Assembly: GCA_029547805.1 (NCBI GenBank)
Contig: JAKPOP010000018.1
Span: forward strand, 1-64,000
Origin: Deltaproteobacteria bacterium
GTDB lineage: Bacteria; Myxococcota_A; UBA9042; DTJE01
Direction: 5' to 3'
Length of the DNA: 64,000 nucleotides
Below the pieces are notes generated by a model. It saw only the letters and a program-made list of their open reading frames with translations. It was not told the origin of the DNA and did not search any database. Of the stretch, positions 16,633-26,335 are shown in pieces. The position numbers and the translations under genes are program-made. The stretch's first letter is position 1. Every line of letters starts with the position of its first letter.

Positions 16633-19600
16633 ATGAAGAGGTTCGCGTGGCTCTTCTGTGGGGTGATCTGGGCCTGCGGCGGGGGTTCCGGGAGCGGGGA
16701 TCCGGGTGGCGGACCCGACATCCCCGTGGACGGTTCCGCGGTGGACCTGCCCGAGGACGTGTCGACTGACCAGGGCCGGGACGTCGGAATCGATGCGGCC
16801 GGGGACCCGGGCGCTGATTCCGGCGGCGACGCCGTCGCAGACCCGGGCGCCTGCCTCTGCGAGGCGGTGGGCCCCTGCTGCGACGGCTGCCAGCCGATTC
16901 ATGACGGCGATCCCTGCGGCGGCGAGGCCCCTTGCATGGAGGCCGGCGTGTGCCGGTCCGGGGCCTGTGAGGACGAGGCGCCCGTGGTCTGTCCCCCTCC
17001 CGATGCGTGCCACCGGGGGGAGGGGCAGTGCAATCCCGCATCGGGCCTCTGCGAGTACGAGGCCGCCGAGGATGGCCAGGCCTGCCCGGCCCTGCCCGAG
17101 ACTCCTGGTAGCGGCTGGTGCTTCCAGGGGGCCTGCCTGGGGTTCGGGCAATGCGACCACCGGACCTACGGCCAGCCCTTCGGGTCGGCCTGCAACTTCC
17201 CGGGGGAGTGCGCCTCGGGGATCTGCCGCGAGTGGGGCGACGGGTGGACCGCCACCTGCGCGACCCCCTGCGGTCGGGACCTGCCGGACTGCCCGGAAGG
17301 GGCGGTCTGCATCCGGTTCCCCGAGGGGTCCTTCTGTCGCCCGGGAACCGCCGACGCGACCCTTCCGGGGGATGCCTCGGGGCGGCGGTTCCAGGTCTGC
17401 AACCATGATGCCGACTGCGCCGGGGACCTCTGCCTGGGGATCGACGGCAAGCGGTTCTGTGCGGACCCCTGCGACGACGGGGCGGGAGCGGCCGCCCCGG
17501 AACGGTGCGGCCCCTGCGGGGTCTGCCGGGACAACGGCGACGAACTGGGATTCAAGCACAAGTTCTACTGCGTGCCGCTGGGGGTGATGGAATTCGGCCA
17601 GCCCTGCGGCTTCTCCGGGGAGTGCGCGACCCGCTTCTGCCAGGACGGGTTCTGCAGCGGCCAGTGCCTCTCTCTGGGCGAGGGCCTCTCGACCTGTCCC
17701 GACCACATGGAGTGCGTGGCGGGACCCATCGCGGCGGACCCCACGATCCAGATCTGCGTCCCGAAGGGCGAGGCCGGGAAGGGGTTCTTCGAGCCCTGCG
17801 TGGCCGACTGGTCCTGCACCGGGGACCGGAAGTGCCTGTCGGTGGCCGGGGAGACGCGCTGTTCGGTGGCCTGCTCCGAGGAGGCGCCCTGCCCCGAGGG
17901 GACCTGCGTGCAGGACGATGCCGGGGGCCTCTCCCTCTGCGTCCCGGCGGACCTGGTGGGGGTGCGGGGGCAGGGGGAGGCCTGCCAGGGGACCTGGCAG
18001 TGCGCCGAGGGGCGCTTCTGCTACGGCGGGGCCTGCCTGTCGCCCTGTCCCGATGACGGCGACTGCGGGGCGCCTGCGACCTGCATCTCCGACGCCTTGT
18101 TCCAGGTCCAGTACTGCACGGTGCCCTGTGGTCCCGAAGAGACCTGTCCCTCGGGCCTGATCTGCGTCCAGGGGTTCTGCATGCTGTCCGCCCAGGGCGG
18201 GGGCTATCTCCTCGGCACCTGCCGCAACGACCAGGATTGCGAGACGGGGGTCTGCCGGAAGGGGGTCTGTACCGAGGCCTGCTCGCCGGATCTGCCCTGC
18301 GAGGGCGCCCAGCCGATTCCTGAGCAGCCCGATGGCCTCTGCCGGCCTTGCGACCCGGCCTTCTACGACACCGACTGCAACGACGGCGGGTGGGGCATGA
18401 ACACCTGCATCCAGGGCAGCGACGGGAGCCATTTCTGCGCCACCGACTGCACCTTCCAGGATCTCTGTCCCCTGGGGACCCGATGCTACTCCACGGGGTT
18501 CCAGAGCGTCTGTGCCCCCATTGCCTTCAACTGCAACGACTCGATTGCCTGCCTGCCCGACGGGACCTGCGCCCGGCGTCTTCCGGGCGGGGCCTTGTGC
18601 CGATCGAACGAGGCCTGCCGCTCGGGGGTCTGCGACGACGGTGTCTGCGGGCCGGCGCCGGCCTGCACGGTGGATGCCGATTGCGGCTGTGCCCAGAAAT
18701 TCTGCTCGGAGGGGGCTTGCCGCCTGGTCCCGGGCCTGGTCCGGGAGACCGAGCCCAACGACGTGATGCCCGAGATGCTCTCCGGGAATGGCGGGAGTCT
18801 GGCGGCGGCGCTGTATCCCGAGGGGGACCTCCCGGACGTGGACCGCTTCCAGGTGAGCCTGCGGGCGGGGCAGGCGCTGGACGTCTTCACGTCGGCCCTC
18901 TGCGGCGCAGAAGGGGACACCCTGGTCCGCCTGCTGCAGGCCGACGGGACGCCCATCGCCGGATGGGAGAATGACGACAACAGTTTCTTCGACTGGTTCT
19001 CGAGCCTGTGGGGATACCGCGCCGAGGCGGACCAGGACGTCGTGGTCGAGGTGGTCCAGTCCCCCTTCGTCACGGGCTACGCCCGGTTCCCCTACCTCCT
19101 GACCTGGCGGGTCTATTCCGTGGCGGGGAACGACTCCTGCGAGGGGGCCTTCCCCCTGGCCCCCGGAACCCAGGAGGGGGACCTCGGGGCGGCAACGAAC
19201 CAGGTCTCGGCGCCGGCCTGCACCGGCACCCCGGGCCTGGGCCGGGACCTCTCCTACGAGGTGACGGTGCCGCCGGGGCAGGTGCTCCGGGCCCAGGTCG
19301 ACTCGGGCATCGACGCGATGATTGCCCTGCTGGGGGATTGCGGGGCCCCGGAGGCCTCGTGCCTGGCCGGCTCGGACCAGGTCCACGGGGCCGGGCAGGA
19401 GTCCCTGGCCTGGTGGAACCAGGGAGCCGAACCGGCCCGGGTGATCCTGGTGGTGGACACCCCGGCGATGGACGTCTTCGGCCCCTTCACGATCGAGATC
19501 TCCCTCACGACGCCCCCGGTCCCGGCCAACGATCGCCCCGAGGGGGCCATCGACGTCGTGTCGGGGGTTCCGGTCTCGGGGACGCTGATCGGCGCCGCGA

Positions 19601-20277
19601 ATGACGCCGATCCGGGGGACCCGGGGTGCGCCGGTCGCGCCTTGCCGGGCCCCGACGTCTTCTACCGCCTGGAGGTTCCCGCCGGGGACTTCCTGACCGT
19701 CGAGGTCCTGTCCTCCCTGGGCGGAGTCCCCTTCCTGTGGCTGTCGGAAGACCCCGGGGTGCCGGGGACCTGCGTGGCGGCGGGACAGGGCTTCGTGTCC
19801 TGGCTCGCCTCGGAGACCACGGTGCTGTTGCTGGCCGTTGATGCTCCGGCGGCCTCGGTGACGCCCGACTTCACGTTGCTGGCGGTGATGGGGCCCGCCG
19901 ATGCCTGCTTCGGACCCTGCGACCCGGCGGCGGCCCCTGCCTGTCATCCGTCGGACCCCCGGTTCCTGTGCACCTGCGACCCCGACCGCCGGGTCTGGAC
20001 CCGGACCGACTGCGAGACCCGGTGCCAGGAGGGTCAGGCCCTCGGCGGGGCCTGCCATGCCTTCACCACCCCCGGATTCCAGAGGGACGGATGCCTCTGC
20101 GACTGGGCCTGCGACGCCGCGACCACCGCGGACCAGTGCAACCAGATGGCCTACACCAACTGCACGTGCGCCGCCTCGGACCCCTGTGGCTGGGTGGGCG
20201 ACCAGACCTGCGACCAGTTCTGCGCCACCGAGTATCCCGGGGGCTTCGAGGACCCGGTGGACTGTGCCCAACCCTGA
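16633..20277 (+). CDS. Large cysteine-rich PPC-domain lipoprotein
   Basis: This 1,214-aa predicted surface or periplasmic lipoprotein has a lipobox Cys at about residue 15 (GVIWACGG) and an Asp/Gly/Pro-rich linker. A long tract (about 70-690) of short Cys-rich repeats of the type CxxDxDCxxGxCxxGxC follows, probably densely disulfide-bonded. Three PPC-like beta-sandwich domains come next, at about 700-830 (opening ETEPND), 831-960 and 965-1085. A last Cys-rich tail ends in EDPVDCAQP. AGGGAGG precedes the ATG. No catalytic motif is seen; adhesion, scaffolding or ligand binding are possibilities. The nearby HtrA protease and CnoX-like thioredoxin fit a need for folding help, but that link is inferred. 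Confidence 0.85.
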   Translation: MKRFAWLFCGVIWACGGGSGSGDPGGGPDIPVDGSAVDLPEDVSTDQGRDVGIDAAGDPGADSGGDAVADPGACLCEAVGPCCDGCQPIHDGDPCGGEAPCMEAGVCRSGACEDEAPVVCPPPDACHRGEGQCNPASGLCEYEAAEDGQACPALPETPGSGWCFQGACLGFGQCDHRTYGQPFGSACNFPGECASGICREWGDGWTATCATPCGRDLPDCPEGAVCIRFPEGSFCRPGTADATLPGDASGRRFQVCNHDADCAGDLCLGIDGKRFCADPCDDGAGAAAPERCGPCGVCRDNGDELGFKHKFYCVPLGVMEFGQPCGFSGECATRFCQDGFCSGQCLSLGEGLSTCPDHMECVAGPIAADPTIQICVPKGEAGKGFFEPCVADWSCTGDRKCLSVAGETRCSVACSEEAPCPEGTCVQDDAGGLSLCVPADLVGVRGQGEACQGTWQCAEGRFCYGGACLSPCPDDGDCGAPATCISDALFQVQYCTVPCGPEETCPSGLICVQGFCMLSAQGGGYLLGTCRNDQDCETGVCRKGVCTEACSPDLPCEGAQPIPEQPDGLCRPCDPAFYDTDCNDGGWGMNTCIQGSDGSHFCATDCTFQDLCPLGTRCYSTGFQSVCAPIAFNCNDSIACLPDGTCARRLPGGALCRSNEACRSGVCDDGVCGPAPACTVDADCGCAQKFCSEGACRLVPGLVRETEPNDVMPEMLSGNGGSLAAALYPEGDLPDVDRFQVSLRAGQALDVFTSALCGAEGDTLVRLLQADGTPIAGWENDDNSFFDWFSSLWGYRAEADQDVVVEVVQSPFVTGYARFPYLLTWRVYSVAGNDSCEGAFPLAPGTQEGDLGAATNQVSAPACTGTPGLGRDLSYEVTVPPGQVLRAQVDSGIDAMIALLGDCGAPEASCLAGSDQVHGAGQESLAWWNQGAEPARVILVVDTPAMDVFGPFTIEISLTTPPVPANDRPEGAIDVVSGVPVSGTLIGAANDADPGDPGCAGRALPGPDVFYRLEVPAGDFLTVEVLSSLGGVPFLWLSEDPGVPGTCVAAGQGFVSWLASETTVLLLAVDAPAASVTPDFTLLAVMGPADACFGPCDPAAAPACHPSDPRFLCTCDPDRRVWTRTDCETRCQEGQALGGACHAFTTPGFQRDGCLCDWACDAATTADQCNQMAYTNCTCAASDPCGWVGDQTCDQFCATEYPGGFEDPVDCAQP

Positions 20278-20393
20278 CCCTGGCCCACTCCGGACTGCTG
20301 CTGGATCCCTCCTGGGGAACGGATTCGACCTGCCGGCCCCGGACTTGATTCCGTCGGTCCCGATGCCCATGCTGGGGGGCCGGAGGTGGGACG

Positions 20394-21251
20394 ATGGATC
20401 CGTCGTGGCTGCTGGAAGTGACCGATCGGACGTTTGAACGGGAGGTCGTGGAGCGTTCCCGCGAGGTCCCGGTGGTGGTGGACTTCTGGGCCCCCTGGTG
20501 CGCCCCGTGTCGGGCCCTGGGCCCGGTGCTGGAGAAACTGCTCCAGGAGGGCCGGGGCCAGTGGGTCCTGGCCAAGATGGACACGGACCGAAATCCGGTG
20601 ACCCCGCAGCGATATGGCGTCCAGGGCATCCCGGCGGTGAAGGCCTTCGTGGACGGACGTCTGGTGGACGAGTTCACCGGGGCCCTGCCCGAGGGCGAGG
20701 TGCGGCGCTGGCTGCGGCGCTTTCTTCCTGGTGAGGCCGAGCGCCTGTGGAAGGAGGGCCGCCGGGAGGAGGATCAGGGCCACCTGGACCAGGCCGAGGC
20801 CCTCTATCGACAGGCCCAGGGACAGGACCCTCGACACCCCGGGGCACGGCTGGGCCTGGCCCGGGCCGCCCTGCGCCGGGGGCGACTCGATGAGGCCCGG
20901 GCGATGCTGGAGGACCTGGATCCCCAGGGGCGCCAGGAGTGGGCCTCGGAACTGGCGGACCTCCGCCTCTCCCTGTCGGAGGACGGGGGTGAGGACTGGG
21001 AGGCCCTGGAGGCCGAGGTCCGGTCCCATCCCGACAACCCCGAACCCCGCTATCGGCTCGCAATGGCCCTGGCGGCCCGCAAGCGCTTCGAGGAGGCCCT
21101 GGAGCACCTGCTGCACCTGGTCGTGCACCACCGTTCGTTCCGGGACGACGGGGCCCGGAAGGCCATGCTGGAGGTCTTCGAGGCGGTGGGTCCCCGGAGC
21201 GACCTGGCCGAGCGGTGGCGGGAACGGCTGGCCCGGGCCCTCTACCGGTAG
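20394..21251 (+). CDS. Thioredoxin-TPR protein (CnoX/YbbN-like)
   Basis: This 285-aa cytoplasmic protein has a thioredoxin domain (residues 1-110) with the active-site motif WCAPC and the cis-proline region GIPAVKAF. TPR-like helices (about 115-285) follow. The layout matches CnoX/YbbN co-chaperones, which bind clients under oxidative stress and hand them to GroEL. Here the CxxC is intact, so redox activity is likely, unlike the E. coli protein, which lacks a full CxxC. There is no signal peptide. It lies 116 bases after the large lipoprotein gene and converges with the GH27 gene 13 bases beyond its stop. Confidence 0.85.
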   Translation: MDPSWLLEVTDRTFEREVVERSREVPVVVDFWAPWCAPCRALGPVLEKLLQEGRGQWVLAKMDTDRNPVTPQRYGVQGIPAVKAFVDGRLVDEFTGALPEGEVRRWLRRFLPGEAERLWKEGRREEDQGHLDQAEALYRQAQGQDPRHPGARLGLARAALRRGRLDEARAMLEDLDPQGRQEWASELADLRLSLSEDGGEDWEALEAEVRSHPDNPEPRYRLAMALAARKRFEEALEHLLHLVVHHRSFRDDGARKAMLEVFEAVGPRSDLAERWRERLARALYR

Positions 21252-21264
21252 GTGCCCACCCCGT

Positions 21265-23085
21265 TCATCGGCACTCGAGGGCTGCGTCCGCCCAGGCGGC
21301 CAGGTCGCCCCGGGGGGAGTCTCCGGCCACGGTGACCCGCAGGGTCAGGGTCCAGGCGCCGGCCAGGTCGATGTCGATGTCCATCGGTGCGGAGCCCTGG
21401 CGGAGGACCAGGGAGGTCCAGGCCTGGGCCCGGTCCCTCAGGACCTGGAAGACCACCGAGGCCTCGGCCGGGGCCTGGTCGTCCACCCCGACCCGGGCCG
21501 TGAAACGGTCACAGCGGCCTCCCAGGTGGACCTGGATCACCGAAGGGGCCTGGACCCCGATGCCATGGGGATAGGCCTGCCCGGCCATCCGAAGGGGAGG
21601 GGCCATCAGGGAGTCGGTCCCTGCCGCGGAGCGGTTGCGACGAGCCGCCCGGGTCTCGAAGGCCTCGTGGCGCCAGGGCAGGTCTGCCAACGAGGTGACC
21701 CCGGGGGGAGGTTCGGGCTCTCGCCCCTGGACCAGCAGCAGGCGAGAGGCCTCGGGGTCCACGGCCAGCCGGATGGACCCGTCGAACCACCCCAGGGACC
21801 GTCCCTGCCAGACGTCCCGGACCTCGACCAGGCCCGGGGCCAGGCCCAGGTCCTGGAGCGACACGCGGCCCTCGTAGGAGTCCTCTCCGTAGGGATTCAG
21901 CAGGAGCACCGCCCGGAGGCCGTCCTGGGCCAGGGGGCGCACCAGCACCTGGGGAGGTCCCATGGTCAGGCGCATGGCCGGCAGGCCGTCAGGGTCCTGG
22001 TCGATGGCGATGACCTCCGGCTGGGTCAGGACGGCCCGGGTGTCCTCGTCCATGGTCCGCAGGTCGTGCCCGGCAATGAGCGGCGCCGCCAGCATGGCCC
22101 AGAGGCTCATGTGGGCCCGGGCCATCTCCGGGGTCAGGGCCCCGTTGCCCACCTCGAGCATGTCCGGGTCGTTCCAGTGTCCCGGACCGGCATAGGCCGC
22201 CAGCGAAATGGCCCGCTCGGCATTGACCAGCACGCTGAACCAGGAGTTCGCGATGTCCCCGGAGGTGCGCCACAACTGACCGACCCCCTGATCCGGCGCC
22301 CAGACCCACGGCTCGGACTTGCCCCACTCGCAGATCGACAGCACCATGGGCCTCCGGGGGACCAGGGCATCGATGGCCCGCTGGAAGACCGGATAGCGGT
22401 CCCGGGCCGAGAGACCCTCGGTGAAGCACCAGTCCACCTTCACATAGTCCACGCCCCAGGCGGCATAGGTCTGGATGTCCCGGGCCTCGAAGCCGTAGGA
22501 CCCGGGTCGCTGCTGGCAGGTCATCGTTCCGGCGCAGGTATAGACGCCGAACCGCAGTCCCTTCTCGTGGACCTTCCGGGCCAGGGCCTCCATGCCCGAG
22601 GGGAACCGGGGGTCCTCCAGGATGGTCCCATCCGGTCGCCTTCCGGCCTGCCAGCAGTCGTCGAGGTTCAGGTAGCGGTATCCCGCATCCCGAAGCCCGC
22701 TCTGGACCATCGCCTCGGCCGTCTCCAGGACCAGGTCCTCGTCGATGTCGCAGGCGAAGCGGTTCCAGGAGTTCCAGCCCATCGGGGGCGTCGCCGCCAG
22801 GGGGTCGTCGGGGCAGTCCTCGGGGCAGAGGGCCGGGAACTCCCCGAAGGTGCACAGGCCGTCGCCGCAGCGGCAAGGGCAGTCTCCGGGACAGGACCGG
22901 CAGGACTCGCCCGATTCGCAGGTCCCATTGCCGCAGGCCGCAGGCAGTTCCGTCTCGGGCGAGGGGTCACCGACCTCCAGGACGTCTCCCGGGGCATCGG
23001 TCGGGAGGTCCGATCCCGGGTTGCCGGAGCACCCCATCGTCAGACCTGCCAGGGTCCACCAGAGGTCGAGTCGGAGCCGTCGCAT
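21265..23085 (-). CDS. GH27 alpha-galactosidase-like lipoprotein with NPCBM domain
   Basis: This 606-aa secreted glycoside hydrolase is probably lipid-anchored (GLTMGC). GGAGG lies five bases before the ATG at 23085. After the linker comes a small Cys-rich domain (CGNGTCESGESCRSCPGDC, then a second such unit). The GH27 TIM barrel opens PPMGWNSWN and has the nucleophile Asp218 (DYVKVDWC) and acid/base Asp277 (RTSGDI). A beta domain and a C-terminal NPCBM-like carbohydrate module (about 470-606) finish the protein. Family activity is hydrolysis of alpha-galactosides or alpha-N-acetylgalactosaminides; which one is not decided by sequence alone. No sugar transporter is nearby, suggesting an isolated scavenging or surface-remodelling enzyme. 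Confidence 0.9.
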   Translation of the reverse strand: MRRLRLDLWWTLAGLTMGCSGNPGSDLPTDAPGDVLEVGDPSPETELPAACGNGTCESGESCRSCPGDCPCRCGDGLCTFGEFPALCPEDCPDDPLAATPPMGWNSWNRFACDIDEDLVLETAEAMVQSGLRDAGYRYLNLDDCWQAGRRPDGTILEDPRFPSGMEALARKVHEKGLRFGVYTCAGTMTCQQRPGSYGFEARDIQTYAAWGVDYVKVDWCFTEGLSARDRYPVFQRAIDALVPRRPMVLSICEWGKSEPWVWAPDQGVGQLWRTSGDIANSWFSVLVNAERAISLAAYAGPGHWNDPDMLEVGNGALTPEMARAHMSLWAMLAAPLIAGHDLRTMDEDTRAVLTQPEVIAIDQDPDGLPAMRLTMGPPQVLVRPLAQDGLRAVLLLNPYGEDSYEGRVSLQDLGLAPGLVEVRDVWQGRSLGWFDGSIRLAVDPEASRLLLVQGREPEPPPGVTSLADLPWRHEAFETRAARRNRSAAGTDSLMAPPLRMAGQAYPHGIGVQAPSVIQVHLGGRCDRFTARVGVDDQAPAEASVVFQVLRDRAQAWTSLVLRQGSAPMDIDIDLAGAWTLTLRVTVAGDSPRGDLAAWADAALECR

Positions 23086-23273
23086 GAGTCCTCCGCCAGG
23101 CACGGCGCGGCCAATGCTGCCACAAGTGCCAAAAAGGGGACAGTCACCGATGGATCGTCTGCAACCTTCTGGATTCCCTGGGGAACCTCCAACCTTCAGG
23201 GCCGCGCGTTCTGGCAGGACCTGGGACCTGGCGGCGCCTCCTGCCTCTCGGGAGGCCCCGCGGGTCTGCGCCG

Positions 23274-23302
23274 TTGACGTCCGCAGGGACGCGGAGTAAT
23301 AG
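23274..23302 (+). promoter_or_regulatory. Promoter of the lipid-uptake-like operon
   Basis: TTGACG (23274-23279), a 17-base spacer and TAATAG (23297-23302) lie 28 bases before the ATG of the VolA-like lipoprotein. It is a strong housekeeping-type match in the 245-base divergent gap. Confidence 0.7.
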
Positions 23303-23330
23303 CAGGGGAGTCATCCATGCAGGAGGGGAC

Positions 23331-25061
23331 ATGGGCCCACGTCGCTGGACCTTCGTGGCATTGTTGCCGTGCGTGCTGTGGCTGGCCTGCTCCGAGGCCA
23401 CCCTGGAGCCGCCGGCCCAGTACGGCTATGACTCCCAGCCCCATCCGGTGCTGATCGTGAACCCCGATTGGGGCGTGCTGCCACTGCCGAACGACCTGTT
23501 GAACCCCGTCCGGCAGGCGACGGTCGTTCAGCCCTTCCCGGGCCTGCCCCTTCCGGATCAGCCCCCGCTCGGCATGGCCCTGCCCATCCGGGACGCCCAG
23601 GCAGCGGCCCGAGTCCAGGCCCTGGGGTATCCCGCCCAGGAGGACTCGCCGCTCACGAAGGCCCTGGTGAAGGGGCAGAACCGCCTGGACGGCTTCCTGC
23701 CCTCCTTCACCCCGGCCATCCCCTTCAGCCGCCCCCTGGACCCGGGGAGCCTCGTCCCCTATGACGGCACCAACGGGGCCACGGCGAACTTCTGGTTCCT
23801 GGACATCACTGATGAGCAGCACCCGGTGGTACTGAAGCCCGACGAGTATCTCCGGGTGTTCGACTGGGCCGGGGCTCCGCGGATGCCCTACATGCTGAAC
23901 CTCCGCTTCCCCTCGCCGGGCCCATTGCAGCCCCCGGCGGACTTCACGCCGGGGCACACCTACCTGGTGGTCGCCACGGGCTGGACTGAAGAGGGGATCC
24001 GGGGCGTCCCCGAGCCGCCCGCCACGAAGGGCCTGCCGGTGGTCGCCGATGCGCCCTTTTTGCTCATGGCGGCGCCGACGCTGTTCCCGGACGTCGGGAC
24101 CACCTACATCGGTGCCGACGGCGGGGTGCGCAGCGGGATCGTGTCGGACCTGGCGGCGGCCCAGGCCCTGGAGGTGGCCCGGCAGGTCACGGACCAGGGT
24201 CTGAGGGTGTGGGAGTCCCTGCCGGACGTGGCGGGACAATGGGACCGTTCTCAGGTGGTCGCCGCCTTCTCGTTCACCATCGCCACGAACCCCGTCGTTC
24301 TCTTCTTTGACCCGATCATGGCCTTCCTGGGGGCTCAGGCGATCCTGCCCACGCCGGCCGATGCCCTGGACCCCTCGACCGGGGAGATGTCCCCGGCGGC
24401 GGCCTCGTGCCAGGATGTCCTCGAGTTCCAGGTGGACCGGCCGATCCTCCCGGAATCGGCCCGGCAGGCGGTGCTGCTCTTCGAGGTCTCGGGGGGCCAG
24501 TACCGGGAGGTACCCCTGGAGGTGGCGGTGACCGGGGAGCAGTCCCCGGTGGTCCGCGGCACCCCCAAGGAGGCCCTGAAGCCCTCCACCCTGTATCTGG
24601 CAGTGGTGACCTCGGCACTGCGAAACCCCGCCGGGACCCGATCGGCGGTGGACCAGTCCTATTTCGGAGCGGTCCGGGCCGCCTGGCTGGACGTCCCGGC
24701 CGCCGGGGGCCGGGCGACCTTCCTGGACACCCCCCTCGTCACCTTCGGCGATGACGGGACCCCCGTCGCCTGGAACTCGCCCTACCTGGACAGCCGCCTG
24801 GACACCCTGATCCTCAACGGGGCCGTGGACCCGGTCACCCCGGAGGGGCTCGCGGCCGCCGAGGAGACGCTGCTCCAGATCCTCGCCTACCTGGAGGGGT
24901 TGCGACGGAACCTGAAACCCCACCTGGACTGGCTGGTCCTCGGGAATGACGGCCTGCCGGGCCGCCCTGGGGAGCCTGGCGTCGATCACCGGGTCGCCGA
25001 GCGAGAGGACATCGTGCTGGCCTGGACCTTCACCACCGGGACCTGCGGAGGTGGCCGATGA
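23331..25061 (+). CDS. Lipoprotein resembling the N-terminal half of VolA/Pla-1 lipases
   Basis: This 576-aa predicted lipoprotein has the lipobox LWLAC; AGGAGG sits just before the ATG. Its N-terminus (VLPLPNDLL near residue 48, then LDGFLPSFTPAIPFSRPLD) matches the opening Ig-like region of VolA-type surface lipases. No GxSxG nucleophile motif exists anywhere in it, so it is not itself a lipase of that type. The stop overlaps the ATG of a FadL-family gene by four bases, and a lipoprotein with an intact GHSFGG follows. In Vibrio cholerae the lipase gene volA neighbours fadL, so the context favours a role in capturing host or environmental lipids. Function remains inferred. Confidence 0.65.
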   Translation: MGPRRWTFVALLPCVLWLACSEATLEPPAQYGYDSQPHPVLIVNPDWGVLPLPNDLLNPVRQATVVQPFPGLPLPDQPPLGMALPIRDAQAAARVQALGYPAQEDSPLTKALVKGQNRLDGFLPSFTPAIPFSRPLDPGSLVPYDGTNGATANFWFLDITDEQHPVVLKPDEYLRVFDWAGAPRMPYMLNLRFPSPGPLQPPADFTPGHTYLVVATGWTEEGIRGVPEPPATKGLPVVADAPFLLMAAPTLFPDVGTTYIGADGGVRSGIVSDLAAAQALEVARQVTDQGLRVWESLPDVAGQWDRSQVVAAFSFTIATNPVVLFFDPIMAFLGAQAILPTPADALDPSTGEMSPAAASCQDVLEFQVDRPILPESARQAVLLFEVSGGQYREVPLEVAVTGEQSPVVRGTPKEALKPSTLYLAVVTSALRNPAGTRSAVDQSYFGAVRAAWLDVPAAGGRATFLDTPLVTFGDDGTPVAWNSPYLDSRLDTLILNGAVDPVTPEGLAAAEETLLQILAYLEGLRRNLKPHLDWLVLGNDGLPGRPGEPGVDHRVAEREDIVLAWTFTTGTCGGGR

Positions 25062-26335
25062 AGACGAATCGCATCGCGGGACTCACGGGGTTCCTGCTGG
25101 TGCTGGCGCCTTCCCTTGCCAGCGCGAACGGCTTCTACATCCAGGAGATGTCCGCCGCCGGGACCGGCCAGGCCGGCGCCCTGGCCGCCGCCGGGGGCCG
25201 GCCCGCGACCCAGTTCCAGAACGCCGCGAACCTCTCCTTCTCTCGGGGACTCCAGCTGGAGTTCACCGGGACGACCTACTTCATCAGCGGGACCTACGAG
25301 AATCCCCAGGGACAGAAGACAAAGAACGCCACCCCGCCCATCTTCGTGCCCTACTTCTTCGCCTCCTACAAGGTGAACGACTGGCTCGCGGTGGGGATCG
25401 GGGAGTTCACGGCCTTCGGCCTGAAGAGCGTCTGGCCCTCGGACTGGGAAGGGCGGACGATCGCCATCGAGTCGGGGCTTGAGACCTTCACGATTAACCC
25501 CAACCTCTCCTTCGGGCCCATTCACGGCTTCGCCATCGCGGTGGGATTCAACGCGGTGCACGGGTCCTTCCGGGTGCTCCAGGGGCTGAACCTCGGCCAG
25601 CCGGCCCCCGGCGACACGGCGGCCAACACGGTGGACCTCCGGGGGGCCGCCTGGGGTTACGGGGTCAACATGGGTGTTTCCTACCAGCCGGCCCCCTGGG
25701 TCCGACTGGGCCTCGCCTGGCGGTCCGGCGTCCGGATCTCGACCTCCAACGGGACGGTGGACTTCGACGTGGGCAAGGCCTTCCAGGGGCAGTTCCCGGA
25801 CCAGCATTTCCGGGGGAAGCTGGACCTCCCGAACCTCGTGATGGGGGGCGTGCGCTTCTGGCCCCGGAAGGACCTGTCCCTGGAACTGGACGCCCAATGG
25901 GTCCAGTGGTCTTCCTACGACCGGCTGGACTTCCAGTTGTCGGAGGGGATCATCGTGGGGCCCGGGCAGCGGCAGATGTCCCTGACGACCGAGAAGAGGT
26001 GGAAGGACACCGTGCAGTTGCGCCTGGGCATGGAGTGGGTGGGCCTGGACGAGCACCTGGCCGTCCGGGCGGGCTTCCTCTGGGACCAGAACCCCGTTCC
26101 CGACAGCACCGTGGACCCCTCGTTGCCGGACAACCATCGCCTGATGCCCTGCATCAGCCTGGGCACGAAGTGGTCGGGGTTCTACCTGGACCTCGCCTAC
26201 ATGCCGGTCTTCAACCTGCCCCGGAAGGCAAAGGTCTCCGATGGCGCCCCGATGGGGGGCACCTTCCGGAACACGACCCACGACATCATCTTCACCCTCG
26301 GCTATCACTGGGATCCCCAGGCCCGGTCCCGCTGA
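25058..26335 (+). CDS. FadL-family outer-membrane transport protein
   Basis: This 425-aa outer-membrane beta barrel with a cleaved signal peptide (ASA-NGF) would transport long-chain fatty acids or other hydrophobic compounds. The mature N-terminus NGFYIQEMSAAGTGQAGA resembles the FadL hatch and periplasmic start. Alternating aromatic strands run to the C-terminus, which ends FTLGYHWDPQARSR. It is translationally coupled (ATGA) to the VolA-like lipoprotein and followed by an alpha/beta-hydrolase lipoprotein. Cargo is not certain; FadL relatives also carry aromatics and alkanes. Confidence 0.88.
   Translation: MKTNRIAGLTGFLLVLAPSLASANGFYIQEMSAAGTGQAGALAAAGGRPATQFQNAANLSFSRGLQLEFTGTTYFISGTYENPQGQKTKNATPPIFVPYFFASYKVNDWLAVGIGEFTAFGLKSVWPSDWEGRTIAIESGLETFTINPNLSFGPIHGFAIAVGFNAVHGSFRVLQGLNLGQPAPGDTAANTVDLRGAAWGYGVNMGVSYQPAPWVRLGLAWRSGVRISTSNGTVDFDVGKAFQGQFPDQHFRGKLDLPNLVMGGVRFWPRKDLSLELDAQWVQWSSYDRLDFQLSEGIIVGPGQRQMSLTTEKRWKDTVQLRLGMEWVGLDEHLAVRAGFLWDQNPVPDSTVDPSLPDNHRLMPCISLGTKWSGFYLDLAYMPVFNLPRKAKVSDGAPMGGTFRNTTHDIIFTLGYHWDPQARSR

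Noticed and set aside
15814-20370. A 1,518-residue minus-strand open frame
   Set aside because: It is antisense to the HtrA and Cys-rich lipoprotein genes, which have signal peptides, domains and ribosome binding sites; the antisense product is low complexity.
23331-25061. Complete VolA-type lipase
   Set aside because: No GxSxG or other serine-hydrolase motif occurs in the 576 residues; only the N-terminal region resembles VolA.
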